This document shows, piece by piece, positions 1 through 10,317 of a stretch of 64,000 bases of DNA. The stretch is from Spirodela intermedia (taxonomy: Eukaryota > Streptophyta > Magnoliopsida > Alismatales > Araceae). The notes below the pieces were generated by a model. It was not told where the DNA came from. It did no database searches and saw nothing but the letters and a program-made list of their open reading frames with translations. The stretch spans positions 1,768,501 through 1,832,500 of the forward strand of contig LR746270.1 of NCBI GenBank assembly GCA_902729315.2, in the 5' to 3' direction. Position numbers and translations under genes: made by a program. Positions within the stretch are counted from its first letter, which is position 1, and each line of letters begins with the position of its first letter.

Positions 1-85
1 TCACGCTACTCGGCGGCGCCGCCGGGTCCTGCCCGGCGCCGCCGAGGAAGCCGTCTTTCCTCAGCCTGAGCGTCTCCACCGCCAT
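1..85 (-). CDS. 5' end of an unidentified protein-coding gene (cut by the window edge)
   Basis: On the minus strand an ATG at 85-83 opens a frame that runs off the window start. The 28 visible residues begin MAVETLRLRKDGFLGG and continue into an Ala/Pro/Ser-rich stretch. The coding call rests on the promoter-like layout: a TATA box at 247-255 is followed by a pyrimidine-rich leader on the minus strand with a long CT tract, then this ATG, and the coding part is GC-rich like the first exons of other genes here. I do not recognise the family from so few residues. A short upstream frame cannot be excluded, but no in-frame ATG lies closer to the TATA box. Most of the gene lies outside the window. 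Confidence 0.55.
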   Translation of the reverse strand, partial: MAVETLRLRKDGFLGGAGQDPAAPPSSV

Positions 86-154
86 CGACTGACTGATCGA
101 CTGACTGACTGAATACCCACCCACGCAGTGGCAGACAGAGTAGGGAGAAGGAGG

Positions 155-158
<4 letters not shown>

Positions 159-199
<41 letters not shown>
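159..199. repeat. (GA)n microsatellite in the 5' leader of the first minus-strand gene
   Basis: About 40 bp of nearly perfect GA, read as CT on the minus strand, between the TATA box at 247-255 and the ATG at 85. CT-rich leaders of this kind are common in plant 5' untranslated regions. Confidence 0.85.
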
Positions 200-202
<3 letters not shown>

Positions 203-246
203 AGTGGGGGCGGCGATCGGCGGTGAAAGCGGCTACGTTGGCGTTA

Positions 247-255
247 TTATATATA
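247..255 (-). promoter_or_regulatory. TATA box of the first minus-strand gene
   Basis: The minus strand reads TATATATAA. A start site about 30 bp downstream would fall near 215-225, giving a leader of about 135 nt before the ATG at 85. Position and sequence fit a plant core promoter. This is an inference from sequence only. Confidence 0.5.
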
Positions 256-388
256 GCCAAATAAACGGTCTTGGTTTACCCCGACAGGAATTTCTCCCGT
301 TCCGCTCAAATGCTTATCAGAATTTTTTATTTATAAAAGAAAAAAGAAGAAAGTAAAATTACAGAAAGGCCCTTCAGCGGTGCCTTCT

Positions 389-794
389 CACGTGCGGGAT
401 CGTATGGTTCGCCCTCCCGGGAGGCGCCGGGGGGACGGGGAGGGAGGAAGTGGGCCCCGTGGGCTTCAGACGGCAGCGCTTGTCCGGAAGCGTCAGACGG
501 CATAAAAACAATTTCGCGGCCCGCCTCCACCGCCGGCCGATAAATACGAGCGGCCACTCCCGCACGTGCAGCGCCGCTGCCGCACGGGCTTCGGCCTGTT
601 TTGAAAAACGCTCTCCCCCGCCGCTCGGTGAAAATTCTCATGGGGTGGACACGTGTCGTGATTCTGGTGGCGGGCCTCCGCGCCGGCGGCGGCGGCGGCG
701 GCGAAGTCACGGATGATCTCCGCACGATCGATGAGGTGGCGTTGCCTGAGTGACGGCCACCGCTGAGGTGGCCTCCTGGGACAGTGACCACGTG
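389..794. promoter_or_regulatory. Cluster of four perfect G-boxes (CACGTG)
   Basis: CACGTG occurs at 389-394, 563-568, 650-655 and 789-794. The motif is the palindromic core bound by plant bZIP and bHLH factors, for example PIF, HY5 and ABF types. The cluster lies upstream of the minus-strand gene starting at 85 and within a GC-rich island (about 370-1260). No convincing plus-strand gene starts on its other side, so the minus-strand gene is the likeliest target. Confidence 0.5.
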
Positions 795-852
795 ATCCGC
801 CGCTGGGGGCTGGTCCGACGTGTTCTCCTATTCAGGTTTACGCTCTCTGCAT

Positions 853-982
853 TTAAGAGAGAGAGAGGTAGCAAGAGAGAGAGAGAGAGAGCTACAGAGC
901 TACAGAGAGCTACGGAGAGGAAGAGATAGAGAGAAAGAGATCTATAGCGAGAGAAAGAGAGAACCACAGGGAGAGAGAGAGC

Positions 983-1014
<32 letters not shown>

Positions 1015-1015
1015 T
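853..1015. repeat. GA-rich low-complexity tract
   Basis: About 160 bp of imperfect GA/GAGAGC repeat. It creates long open frames in several phases, which are rich in Ser/Leu or Arg/Glu and are not genes. Confidence 0.85.
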
Positions 1016-1104
1016 GAAGGGAGGGAGAGCCCAAGGCCCAGTTTTCACGGCCCAGGGAGCCCAAGAAAGGGGGAGGGGGGTCGGCGCGGCCTCGTGTTGC
1101 TGGG

Positions 1105-1163
1105 GTCAACGAGTCTTTGACTGCCTGGCTTTCCCGCATCCGGGTGGTCAACAAGTCGTTGAC
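1105..1163. promoter_or_regulatory. W-box core cluster (TTGAC / GTCAA)
   Basis: Four TTGAC cores lie within about 60 bp, two on each strand: GTCAA at 1105 and 1147, and TTGAC at 1117 and 1159. WRKY transcription factors bind TTGAC(C/T). The cluster could be part of the upstream region of the first gene, but it is more than 1 kb from that ATG. Confidence 0.3.
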
Positions 1164-1559
1164 CTTGGCTCCACGAGAACGAGGAAAGCTCTGATGCCAC
1201 CGCCATGGGACGAGTCCCGATGCCATAATCAGGTCAGAAAATCCCTCGGCGGCGGTGAGCAAGCCCTGACCAGGTTGGAGTATGGGAGATTGGCAGCATA
1301 TCGATTTTTATCATTTAATCGTGTTTGTATCCCTTATTATATTGTATTTTAATCCTTTTTTCCTACTGTATCTGCATATCGGATCTATTCGGGCACAGGA
1401 AAAGCCCGATAAACCAGATCTGATGGCCATTCTCAGCCATCCATACTTGGGCATGAGAGAACAGATTGAGTCATTGTGATAAAAAGAATTTCTGGTTTTT
1501 CTTCAGTATGACCTCTCATTCCTCTAAATTTGATCTTATTTCTCTTTCAAGAGATTAGA

Positions 1560-4500
1560 AGCACAACATTTACTAGCTAAGAAAGAGGTAATTTTCATGT
1601 CCAAAGTTATAGATTTAGCTATTTCATCAACACAATCTATTGAACATTCTAAATTGTATCTAGAGTTACCAAATATTCTAAGTGAATTCAAATTGGATTA
1701 GAAACATTTATTCTAATGAAGTGAGTTTATTGAAATTGTCTTGACAAGTAGAGGGAAGCTCAATCACTTATTTGATCTGAGGGTAGTAGTATCAACTGAT
1801 TCTCGATTCAAGGTATGGAAAGAGAATGATATAATTATTAAAACATGGCTTTAGAGTGTTATGATTGTAGAAGTTAATGATGAGTATCTAATAAGTAAAA
1901 AATTATGTTTAGAAAAATGAAATTAATTTTAGAAGTTAGTGCTTCTTATAAGAATTAAAAATATTTAGGAAAAATAAAAAAATCTCAAAATATATAATGA
2001 ATCCTAGATTTATCGAGTTATAGAAGAGACAATGGCTATACCACAAGAGAACTAAAAAGTAAGAGAGTATATCAATGAGCTAAATAAGTATGACAAGAAA
2101 TTGATAGACATTGACAAATCATAATAAAAGATCATGAGGATAGACTTTTCTTCTGAAAATATATTGAGACAATTAGGATCCCTCAATTTGTTGTTGGTCT
2201 CAATTTTGAATATGATCAAGTTTGAACACAAATTTTATGAAGAGAAAATTTCAGGTCTAAAAGAGTGTAATTGCAATACTAAGGAATGAATAAAGTCATG
2301 AGTATTCAAATCAAAATGTTGATGATATTTATCTTAACTTATAATTTTTGTGTAGGTAGTAGGAAAATGACCTCATCTAATGAACATTAATTATGATAAT
2401 TATTATGAGAAATGTAAAAATTAATTTTCTTTGCATAATTAAAAATATCTTGGATGTTTTTAGACTTTCATAGTTTTAACTTCTATTAAGAAATTAATTA
2501 ATGACCTAAATTATAAAACTATTGATAGTGATATTTGTGATGTTTATGATAAGATCACAAACAAGAAAATTAGATGTGTTGTGGAGCACAAATAACTTTA
2601 TTATCTTTGGATATTAGGTCTTAGCTAAATAGTAGAATCATGACTTACATTTAAACTTCGAACATTACTATTTCAACGGTGCACAAAGATTTTTTGTTGA
2701 ATCATTATCATCTTACTCACCTTTCTTTCAGGATGATGAAAACTATGTTTTTAAGTTTATTTTCTAGAGTGAATGTTGAAGATTTTAAAATGTGATATTT
2801 GTGAATTAGCAAAGTACAAATGTACATCACTCCTTACAAATAGTAAATGGAGTGGTATTTTGTTTTCACTCAATCACAATGGCATCTAGGATTTGGGAGC
2901 CTTCATCTATTCTCAATATCCAAAACACTAGATGGTTTGTGACTTTTATCGATAATGCTCAAGATTCATATGGATCTACTTACTACTTCATAAGTGAAAA
3001 GTCTATACAATGCTTCAATAATTCTACTCATTATTCAAAAACTAATTTGAGATAATAATTAAGAAATTTGGATCAAAATTTACTAGTCTACCTTAATAAA
3101 ATACAAATAAATTATTTTCAAAAAGAAAGGATTATTCATGAATCATTGTATGTGACACTTCACAACAAGACGGGATGCCGCGTCAATATGAATTTGTCTT
3201 GTTGTCTGTGCAACGTAAGTCAAAATATAATGCCATTTGGAAAAGATCAAGCATGCTGCAATGTTCCCTTTTTATTTTTTTCACAAGAAACCAATCCAAA
3301 ACATTATTGAAGTATTCATTTGGCTATCCTGTATGTAATAAGCTGATGTCTTATCCATACAGTGTACTCTATTTATTCCTTTAAATAGAACAGCCATCGA
3401 TAAAAGCATAATTGATAAAACTAGAACAAAAATAGTTTCTCGTAAGAAGACTCGTGGGGATTGGTTTAGTGCTCAGTAGAGGTTCAACAGTATTCAGGAA
3501 TTTGTGGGCATAAGAAACAGAGTAAGAGCATAGCAGAATCCCAGCACCGGGGAAATTCACATGTTTAATACGACGTGCTTCTACTTTGTGCAGCAAATCC
3601 ACTGAAAAAGAGACATTGGGAGTGGGAGCATACCAGGAGCTGAACAGCTGTGCGACGATGGCTGGATGGAGGGAGATGCGACGATCGACGGGTTCGTGTT
3701 AAGTCCTGAGCGAGCCTTAGCATAGGCGCGGCAGCAGCCTGCCGCCAATGGCGACCGGGGCCTTGTATGTTTCCCGTTCGAGCAGGATGAAAAAGGGATT
3801 GACAGCGGACCCAGCCGGAAGGAACCATACTTGGGTCGGCCCGCAACCCAGATTCAGGCAAATCCGGGTTCAGCTGCAGCGTCACCCACGGGGAAAAGCT
3901 TATGAAAAGAACAAATCTATAGATGTAAGTCATTTTATACTTGTGGGAAGCTGTCCGTCCATATCCAATGAGTTCTCACACAACGATTCTGTCTTGAGTG
4001 GGCAAGCCTGGCTTATTTTCAGAAAGAACTACTGTGCAATAAATAATACACACATTAGAAATACCAAGAAGAATTCGATTTCAAAATCATGTGTCAACAT
4101 TTTTTTTTTTTTTTTTTTTGGAGGAGAGCCGATCTTGACAGATGTTCAACTCATAAATCAATTTAATTCCTAGGCTTTACAAGGGTGTGGCCTATGCACA
4201 TAATCAAGATCAACTAAATAAAAGCTTAGTCTATGAACATCAAGATGTATCCTCATTGGATATTCAGATATGTCGTATAAGTACTATCACCCCCTACCAA
4301 AGAAATATTTCATTTCGGTTAAGATAACTTTGACTGAACACATTAGTTTTTAATAACAAAAAAATTCTTGAAGGAGAAAATTTGTTTAAGGAGATTGGTG
4401 TAGAATATGAAGTTGGGAATTAGTTTCTACTAATCTCCATTTCAGAGGAATCTACACCTCCAAAAGTGATTGTAAAGGAATCTCAAATTGAGAATTTTCC

Positions 4501-4720
4501 TTAGAATAATGAGAATATTTAAGAAAATTATTTTCAAGCCCCTCTATTGAAGGGAATTAATAAAGATTTACCTTTAACCCTTACAAAAAAAGGAGAAAGT
4601 GTATTAGGAATTTAAGGTATCATATTTCTCATTTTTTATCATTTAAGTGCCCTTTAGTTTTGTAAAGAATATTTTTTACTTCTCTTAATATCATATTGAT
4701 TTCATCCATCATTTCCAAGA
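1560..4720 (+). mobile_element. Degenerate Ty1/copia-type retrotransposon, interrupted by an insert
   Basis: Conceptual reading in broken frames gives copia-like blocks in order. About 1690-2280 resembles a UBN2-type Gag, with segments such as LTSRGKLNHL and VGLNFEYDQV. About 2560-2840 resembles a GAG-pre-integrase domain, ending in a segment like CDICELAKYK. About 2840-3395 resembles the integrase core, including a WFVTFIDNAQDS-like stretch. About 4165-4340 resembles the end of integrase (IGYSDMSYKYYHP, KKYFISVKITL). About 4560-4720 resembles the region before reverse transcriptase. Every block carries stops and frameshifts, so the element is dead. No flanking LTR pair was found by eye. A GC-rich insert at about 3400-4160 splits the integrase part. 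Family assignment comes from remembered domain patterns. Confidence 0.75.
3400..4160. other. GC-richer insert of unknown origin inside the copia remnant
   Basis: Copia integrase similarity stops near 3395 and resumes near 4165. Between them lie about 760 bp of different composition, GC-rich at about 3600-3900, ending with a run of about 19 T near 4100. On the minus strand it reads like a plant 5' gene region: a 5' GC-rich stretch, then CTCTTTTTCAG at the expected place for a splice acceptor near 3603, then an open frame down to about 3381. The protein sequence is not recognised. It could be a captured gene fragment, an older non-LTR insertion or a nested element. Confidence 0.45.
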
Positions 4721-6640
4721 CAGTATCTTAAGAATTTCTGAGTTTTGAAGTATATATATATAATAACACAAGATTTTAAGATCAATAAGTCTCTTTCTCG
4801 CATGTGTATGACCACTCTTTGCCCCACGCCTAATTGGCCACTGGTGACGTGAAAGGGGAGTGATGTACACTTACCTCTTATCGGTCTATTTTTAATCGCA
4901 CGAGCCCTTGCTCAATGCTCCACCTGACTGTGCTTCCAACACATTTGCAGGCTCGACTGGCCAACAGAGTTCCCCTCTTTTTCTATTTTTTTATTTTATT
5001 TTATTTCTCTTTATTTAACTTTAAATTTAATTATAAAAATTATATAAAACCACATAATTAGTCAAAAAAATCACATTAATTGACTAAAAAAATATTTTCA
5101 TAATTTAACATACATATAAGCCTTTTTAACATGAGTTAAGACTAAAACTATATTATTAATTAATTAATAACTTATGATAATGAAGACTTATCTTTAACCT
5201 ATGCTAATATTTACTACCATATCATCATAAATTAAATTAGTATACGATCGATTAACACATAAAAAACCAAACAAGAACTACTCAAATGCAATGTGATATT
5301 CGTAGAAGATGGAGACAAATTACTTATATAAGTGGTATTAATAAGACATGGTGATTTCATGTAAAATTTTTTGACATAGAGATCATGTTATTCCCAATAT
5401 GCTAAGATGTGTATATTTATAGACAATATAAATCAGTGTCCATCATGATTTTCAACCAGATAATGGACAAAAAAATAAAAAATTCAATCCAAAAACTTAT
5501 ATGAAAATTATTTATATTATTTAACAAAGGATGTTTGTGCATGGATCAACATTGTGTCTCATTAACAAAGTGGACTGTTCATCTCCATCCACAAAAAATA
5601 CTGAGAGTATTGGGTGTATTTAATTTTCACTTTTGCCTTACTAAAAAAGGTTACAAAATTAGCAAACCCACATCAACAAAGATGGCATCAACACACAAAG
5701 GTGATGGGTCATCGTGCTCCATTGAAAGGTTTACATTATACTAATGTTGAATACACTCCATTTTGGAGAGTAAAGTAGGAAAATCATAATAAATTTGTAT
5801 TAAAAAATCCTAAATCTTTAAGGAGTAATGTGAAAGAATAATATTAGATATATTTATATATATAATTACATAAATATGTATAAAATTAAAATTTCATCTA
5901 CTAATTCAAGGATAATAAACGTACTTTGAACAAGGAAAAATTGGATATAAATTTGCATGTAGTAGAGGGGAGGCAAACCCCTATATATAGTTGGATGACA
6001 ACTTCTAGATAAGACTTTCCTCATGTTCGATAACTTTTGCATTCTCAACTTATTGATTTTTGACTCATTGGCCAACTAATTTTATGATGTCAGTTAATAT
6101 TACCAGTACCTTTGACCAATACAACCCATTTATATATTGGTGTTCATAGTGTTAATCATGTGCACCAACTCATACAGCTATGGATACAAAAGTGCACCAT
6201 ACCCTTCCTTGTATGACTATATGTTCTTATTTGGGATAAATTTAGAATAAATGTTGTTGACTAAATTTTAAGATAGTGAATTGATATGAAGAAAGCAAGT
6301 AATTTATTCATCAACAGTCACAACATCCATAACAATAATGTCTCTTTTTCTCATGTCCTCTCTCTCTATCTCTCTCTCGGGTCTTCATCTCAACTCTCTA
6401 CTAGAAGGGGCGGGTATTGATTCGTGAGTTGTTAGATCTTTCTTTTATGTAAAAGACATCATCATAGCTTTTCACTTGGTCAACATTCTGATGACCTAAT
6501 GGTTGCTGATTAGATTTCTGCACATTCTAAGAAAGTCAACATGTATTAGCATGGTCAAATCTACTGCATGGTGGATCAATTATCAATATTAGTGTGTACA
6601 ATCTTAGATAAAAAATCTTAGCACAAATAGTTTGCTGATG
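4720..6640. other. AT-rich intergenic DNA without a recognised gene
   Basis: Mostly AT-rich with short open frames that match nothing I know. A pocket at about 4800-4980 is less AT-rich. A short CT tract lies at about 6357-6380. I see no gene here. Confidence 0.6.
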
Positions 6641-6649
6641 TAACTCGTT

Positions 6650-6905
6650 TGGGGCCCAAGAAGCTTGAAGACGTGAGATGGCCCAATTCTAGCTAGAATT
6701 GGCCCAATAACAGTAACACATCTTAAAGGCGTTCAGGATTTAGTTTTGTCGATACGGGTCAACCCTCAGAACTTACTGTTCTTATTTCTACTCGTTCTTA
6801 GGGTTACATGAGGTTTCTTTTAACCTCTACGACGACTGCAAATATAAATGAATACCTAAAGAATAACATTATGCGTTAATGAATGGGCTTGGGCCGAAGT
6901 GCAGA
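6650..6905 (+). promoter_or_regulatory. Promoter-like region with GGCCCA motifs and a TATA box
   Basis: GGCCCA or TGGGCC/TGGGCY motifs (site II type, bound by TCP factors and common in plant housekeeping promoters) occur near 6652, 6680, 6701, 6885 and 6891. TATAAAT is at 6843-6849, about 30 bp before a switch to GC-rich, CT-rich sequence. At 6680-6705 two of the motifs lie in a 26-bp near-palindrome with a single mismatched pair. The region probably drives a plus-strand transcript. The candidate target is the RNA polymerase subunit gene at 9769. Confidence 0.4.
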
Positions 6906-7170
6906 CGATGTGGGGGTGCTGGCCCGCTTCTTCGAATTCCCCCTACTCCCGCGGCGGCCCCTACTGGTAGACACCCACCCTACCGGTCGTCGTCGGCAAT
7001 CCCATTCCTTCCATTCTTCCTCTCCCTGTCGCTGCTTCTCTTCTCGTGCCCAACAGACGCATTCTCCCTGTCCCTGTCCCTGTCCCTGTCGCTCCCGCTC
7101 TTCTTCTTCTTCTTCTTCTTCTCGGGCCTTTGTGGACCAAGGTCGCCATCAGCGCGAGCTCATCCGTACA
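6876..7170 (+). other. Candidate first exon (probably untranslated) of a plus-strand gene
   Basis: GC-rich block just downstream of TATAAAT, containing (CCCTGT)4 at 7066-7090 and (CTT)8 at 7099-7122, and ending at a plausible donor, CCGTACAG/GTGACG (donor GT at 7171). Several overlapping open frames exist, one with a hydrophobic Leu run after an ATG at 7046, but all are dominated by the repeats and none is recognised. The simplest reading is a 5' untranslated exon spliced to TCTATCTCAG/CGG at 9759/9760, nine bases before the ATG at 9769. A separate unrecognised coding gene remains possible. Confidence 0.35.
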
Positions 7171-7559
7171 GGTGACGCCCTTCATTTCCTTTTTTTGGGA
7201 GGTTTTTCACCCGAGGGGTTGCAGTTCGTTTTCCTCGTTGATTTCTCGAATGGTTGCGCGGGCGACGATCGGCGGACGTCTGCTCACGAGGGACTGGGTG
7301 CCTGCTGGTTGTTTCTCACGTACGTCTATAGATCTTCACCAGGCTTCTAAAATTTCAAATCTCATTTTTTTGACTCTCCAATTCCTGTTTCTAAAGCCCC
7401 AAGAGCGGAGGGACGATTATTGACTCATCTCGTCGATAAACTCTGTAAATGGTGATGCCAAAAAGGTTCTTCACCTCTTTAGTGGCATGCGATGACTCCT
7501 TGAGTCAATATATATCAGGCTATAATTATTTTATTTCACAATGTTCCCTTTAACTTTGA

Positions 7560-8300
7560 ACTTACTATCATTCCATTTGTGATTTTTGTTAAATTCTTGA
7601 GCTTGTTGTTATGTTGAACCTCAAAGGCTTTGTGAAAACATCTTCTATTTGATCTTTGTCCTCTTCTTAAACATTGCTGGACTATGCTAGATGATTAATT
7701 TTCCTGATGATTAATACTATCTTCTGATGTTGTCTCATTTAGTGGCTTTGAAATGGGATAGTTTTTTGTCTTCCCTATAATATCCATCTGGATTGCTTTC
7801 TGTGTATACAGTGGTGAAACTCGTGCACCCTCTTGGGTCCTTCGAAAGAACAGTTGAAATAGGACAAATTGGATAGGGGCATATCCAAAACGTTCATGGT
7901 AGGCCTAAATATGCATGGGGTTTCTCATTCTCAGTTAAGAAGTCAACAAAGCGTCAATAATGTCATTTATTTATGAAACTTCCTTCATCATTTTTGTTAT
8001 CTTGTTAGTCCTTCCTTTAGAGGAGGTTTCCGTCTTCTATTTTGGAAAACTCTACTTAGCTAATCCTATCTAATGTAGAGTGATGATGCGTTTCTCTAGC
8101 CTTTTTCCTCCTCTTTCACTTTCATGTAGTAATCTGGGATAGTCTCTGACGCTTTGACATGTACAACTTCAAGTTCACTTCTTAAATTCTGAAGGTGGAG
8201 ATTTCCCTCCCTTTTACAACCTCTTTGAGGAATTTCTCGCATCAAATCCTTCCTTGAGGCGTCAGCCATCCCCTTGATACATCTGGAAAACAAATCTCTT
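7560..8300 (-). mobile_element. Internally deleted Ty1/copia remnant
   Basis: On the minus strand about 8290-8096 gives a Gag-like stretch (HLQNLRSELEVVHVKASE, then IPDYYMKV) matching the UBN2 pattern of LR.EFE..KM.ESE.I.DYF. Further along, 7815-7735 gives VYTESNPDGYYREDKK, like the start of the copia RNase H region. About 7665-7600 gives DQIEDVFTKPLRFN, matching the DQLADIFTKPL signature near the end of copia Pol. The parts are in the right order, but only a few hundred bases separate Gag from RNase H, so most of Pol is gone. Stops interrupt the frame. Confidence 0.55.
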
Positions 8301-9690
8301 GCCATTTCCTCAATGTCTCGTGAAATGGGGGTACCATCCATCCAGCGTCATCTGTATCTGATGGCTACAATGACCAGCTTTTTCATCAGTAGTATTTGGG
8401 ATTTCCGCAGTAATCACCCATCTGATGTTCTTGCTGACCTACGGCCATCATAATGAATTATGAATCTTCTTTTGCATGTCTCTAATCCTGAAATGTCACT
8501 AATCGCCTTGTTGTTCTTGTTGATGCTCCATTCTTGGATAGTAGCACAGAGTAGATGCATACCCTATTCAACTTCACACATCTCTTGTATAAATTATTCT
8601 GATTGTATGGTACAGATTGTTGACAGCATTAAGCTACAGAATGTTGAAATTTTTCATTGTCAGCAAAAGTTTACCGTAGTTCAGAACTCGACATTCTTAA
8701 CGATTTGACAAGTTTATCTGAAGTACCGCTTACTTGATTATGGGCATTTCTCCTAATCTCAAAACAATCATGCATTTCTTGTTTTTTTTTCTCATCTGAT
8801 TTTGTTTCCACTTCTGGCCCTGCCATGTCTTTCAGTTGTCCTTTGACCAACTAATTCTGGCATTGTTTTTCTCTTACTCTATTGACATCTTCCAAACATC
8901 AACCTCATGTTGGAGTCATATCTTAGCGACTGCAGGCTGATTTACCGAGTGATGAATCTTAGCTGTTCTTGAAGTGGGAATGGATCTAACAGTAGAGCTC
9001 CTTTCACCTTGATTTACTTTACTGTAGGCATTATCTAAGAATGCAAGTTGGTGGTGTAAGATGGTTGATTCTTTCTTCTGTTTTTCTCTTTATTGTCGAT
9101 TTGATCCACGTTCAGTGGTTACTGGTTCATAGACATCTGCTGGTGTTTCAGTCTACCACCTTTGAGGCAATGGACCCACCCTCCGAGAAGTCTGCCTTAA
9201 GTGGTCCTAGCTTCGTTTCCCTCGCAGAGAATGGACGTCCATTAAGCTCATCTGAGATAATCAAATGACAACATGAGCAAACCTAAGTATTATGCATGAT
9301 CTATAAATAAAATTTGGGGCCTGAATGAAGGCTAATCATAGCCTTCATTAACGTTGGAGTCAACGGAATGCTAGTCAGCTGTGACTCCTCTTAATCTCGT
9401 GTCTGACGCATTTGAAATGCATTGCTATGTTTTTTTTTGCCGAAATGTGCTTTTCTGTTTAAAAGCCCAAGGTTCTATAACCCCCTGACAAGGGTTGACC
9501 TGGGCTTTTTTAGTCATTAATGGATGTCCTATAGTTAATTACGACAGTAATCTCTCATTTTCTAGGAATTTAATCATCATCCTCGACATGAGGTCTCAAG
9601 CAATCAATCAATCAATCAGCCACATTATCAGTGCATGGTTTGTTTGCATGATCAATCATGGACAACGGCTAAAATGAATGATCCTTGCTG
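8300..9690. other. Non-coding stretch, possibly intron, with a hairpin-forming repeat
   Basis: I see no coding exon. A 50-bp imperfect inverted repeat at 9461-9510 has AAAAGCCCA and TGGGCTTTT arms with further pairing inside. If the 5' untranslated intron proposed for the gene at 9769 is real, this stretch belongs to it. Confidence 0.4.
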
Positions 9691-9695
9691 TGTAC

Positions 9696-9759
9696 AGAGA
9701 AAGAGAGAGAGAGAGAGAGAGAGGGACACACACTCTCTCTCTCTCTTTCTCTATCTCAG
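9696..9759. repeat. GA tract followed by CT tract just before a start codon
   Basis: (GA)n at 9702-9723 is followed by (CT)n at 9731-9758, which can pair as a hairpin. The CT part ends in TCTATCTCAG, a good splice acceptor, nine bases before the ATG at 9769. Confidence 0.8.
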
Positions 9760-9768
9760 CGGCACACC

Positions 9769-10317
9769 ATGGTGTTCCTCGAGGCCCAACTCTCATGGAC
9801 CGTGTTGATCCCCCCTGAGAGCCTCTTCGCTGAGGGGCTGAAGCTTCAACAGGCGATTGTCCTCCGCCTTCTGGAGGAGGTCTCCTGCAGGAAGGCCTCC
9901 AAGGAGCTCGGCTACTTTGTGGCGGTGACCTCGTTGGAGAGCGTCGGGGAAGGCCAGTTGCAGGAGCTCACCGGCAATGTCATCTTCCCCATCACCTTCA
10001 GGTGCGTCACTTTCAAGCCCCTGAAGGGCGAGGTTCTGGTAGGCGCCATCCGCAAGGTGCTCCGGCACGGCATCATGCTGGCGGCAGGGCCTCTGGAGGG
10101 GGTCTTCCTCTCTGCAAAGGCTATGGGAGATGGCTACGAGTACCTCCCAAGGGATGAGCCGGTCTTCTTGAGCGAGAAGCTCTCCAGGCTGGAGAGTGGC
10201 GGCGCAGTGCGGTTCAAGGTGCTGGGCCTCAAGTGGATGGAGGAGGACAGAGAATTCCAGGTGCTGGCGACCATGGCCGCCGACTTCCTTGGGCCTCTCA
10301 TCTCCGACGATGACTGA
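9769..10317 (+). CDS. NRPE7: RPB7-like subunit 7 of RNA polymerase IV/V
   Basis: Intronless frame of 182 residues. It starts at an ATG in the context CACACCATGG, and the in-frame sequence upstream is only microsatellite. The protein has the RPB7/Rpb7 layout: an N-terminal SHS2-type half (residues about 1-80, including KELGYFVAV and a GEG turn) and a C-terminal S1/OB half (about 81-175, starting near GEVLVGAI and including GVFLSAKAM and GIKWM-like GLKWMEE). It ends FLGPLISDDD. The divergent sequence resembles plant NRPD7/NRPE7, which replace RPB7 in the nuclear polymerases of RNA-directed DNA methylation, more than the conserved Pol II subunit. I cannot separate the Pol IV from the Pol V form. 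Subunit 7 pairs with subunit 4 as the stalk that binds emerging RNA. High GC contrasts with the AT-rich flanks. Confidence 0.9.
   Translation: MVFLEAQLSWTVLIPPESLFAEGLKLQQAIVLRLLEEVSCRKASKELGYFVAVTSLESVGEGQLQELTGNVIFPITFRCVTFKPLKGEVLVGAIRKVLRHGIMLAAGPLEGVFLSAKAMGDGYEYLPRDEPVFLSEKLSRLESGGAVRFKVLGLKWMEEDREFQVLATMAADFLGPLISDDD

Noticed and set aside
327-1262. Several open frames of 65-154 codons on both strands
   Set aside because: They are composed of GA/CT repeat or GC-rich promoter sequence, and translate to Ser/Leu or Arg/Glu runs. None has a recognisable domain or splice context.
3748-4173. Plus-strand frame of 141 codons
   Set aside because: It runs through the unknown insert and the poly-T tract (Phe run) and shows no family resemblance.
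6879-7423. Overlapping open frames with Leu-rich or Ser-rich runs, one resembling a signal peptide
   Set aside because: The hydrophobic run comes from the (CTT)n and (CCCTGT)n repeats. All three frames look similar, so I kept the block only as a candidate untranslated exon.
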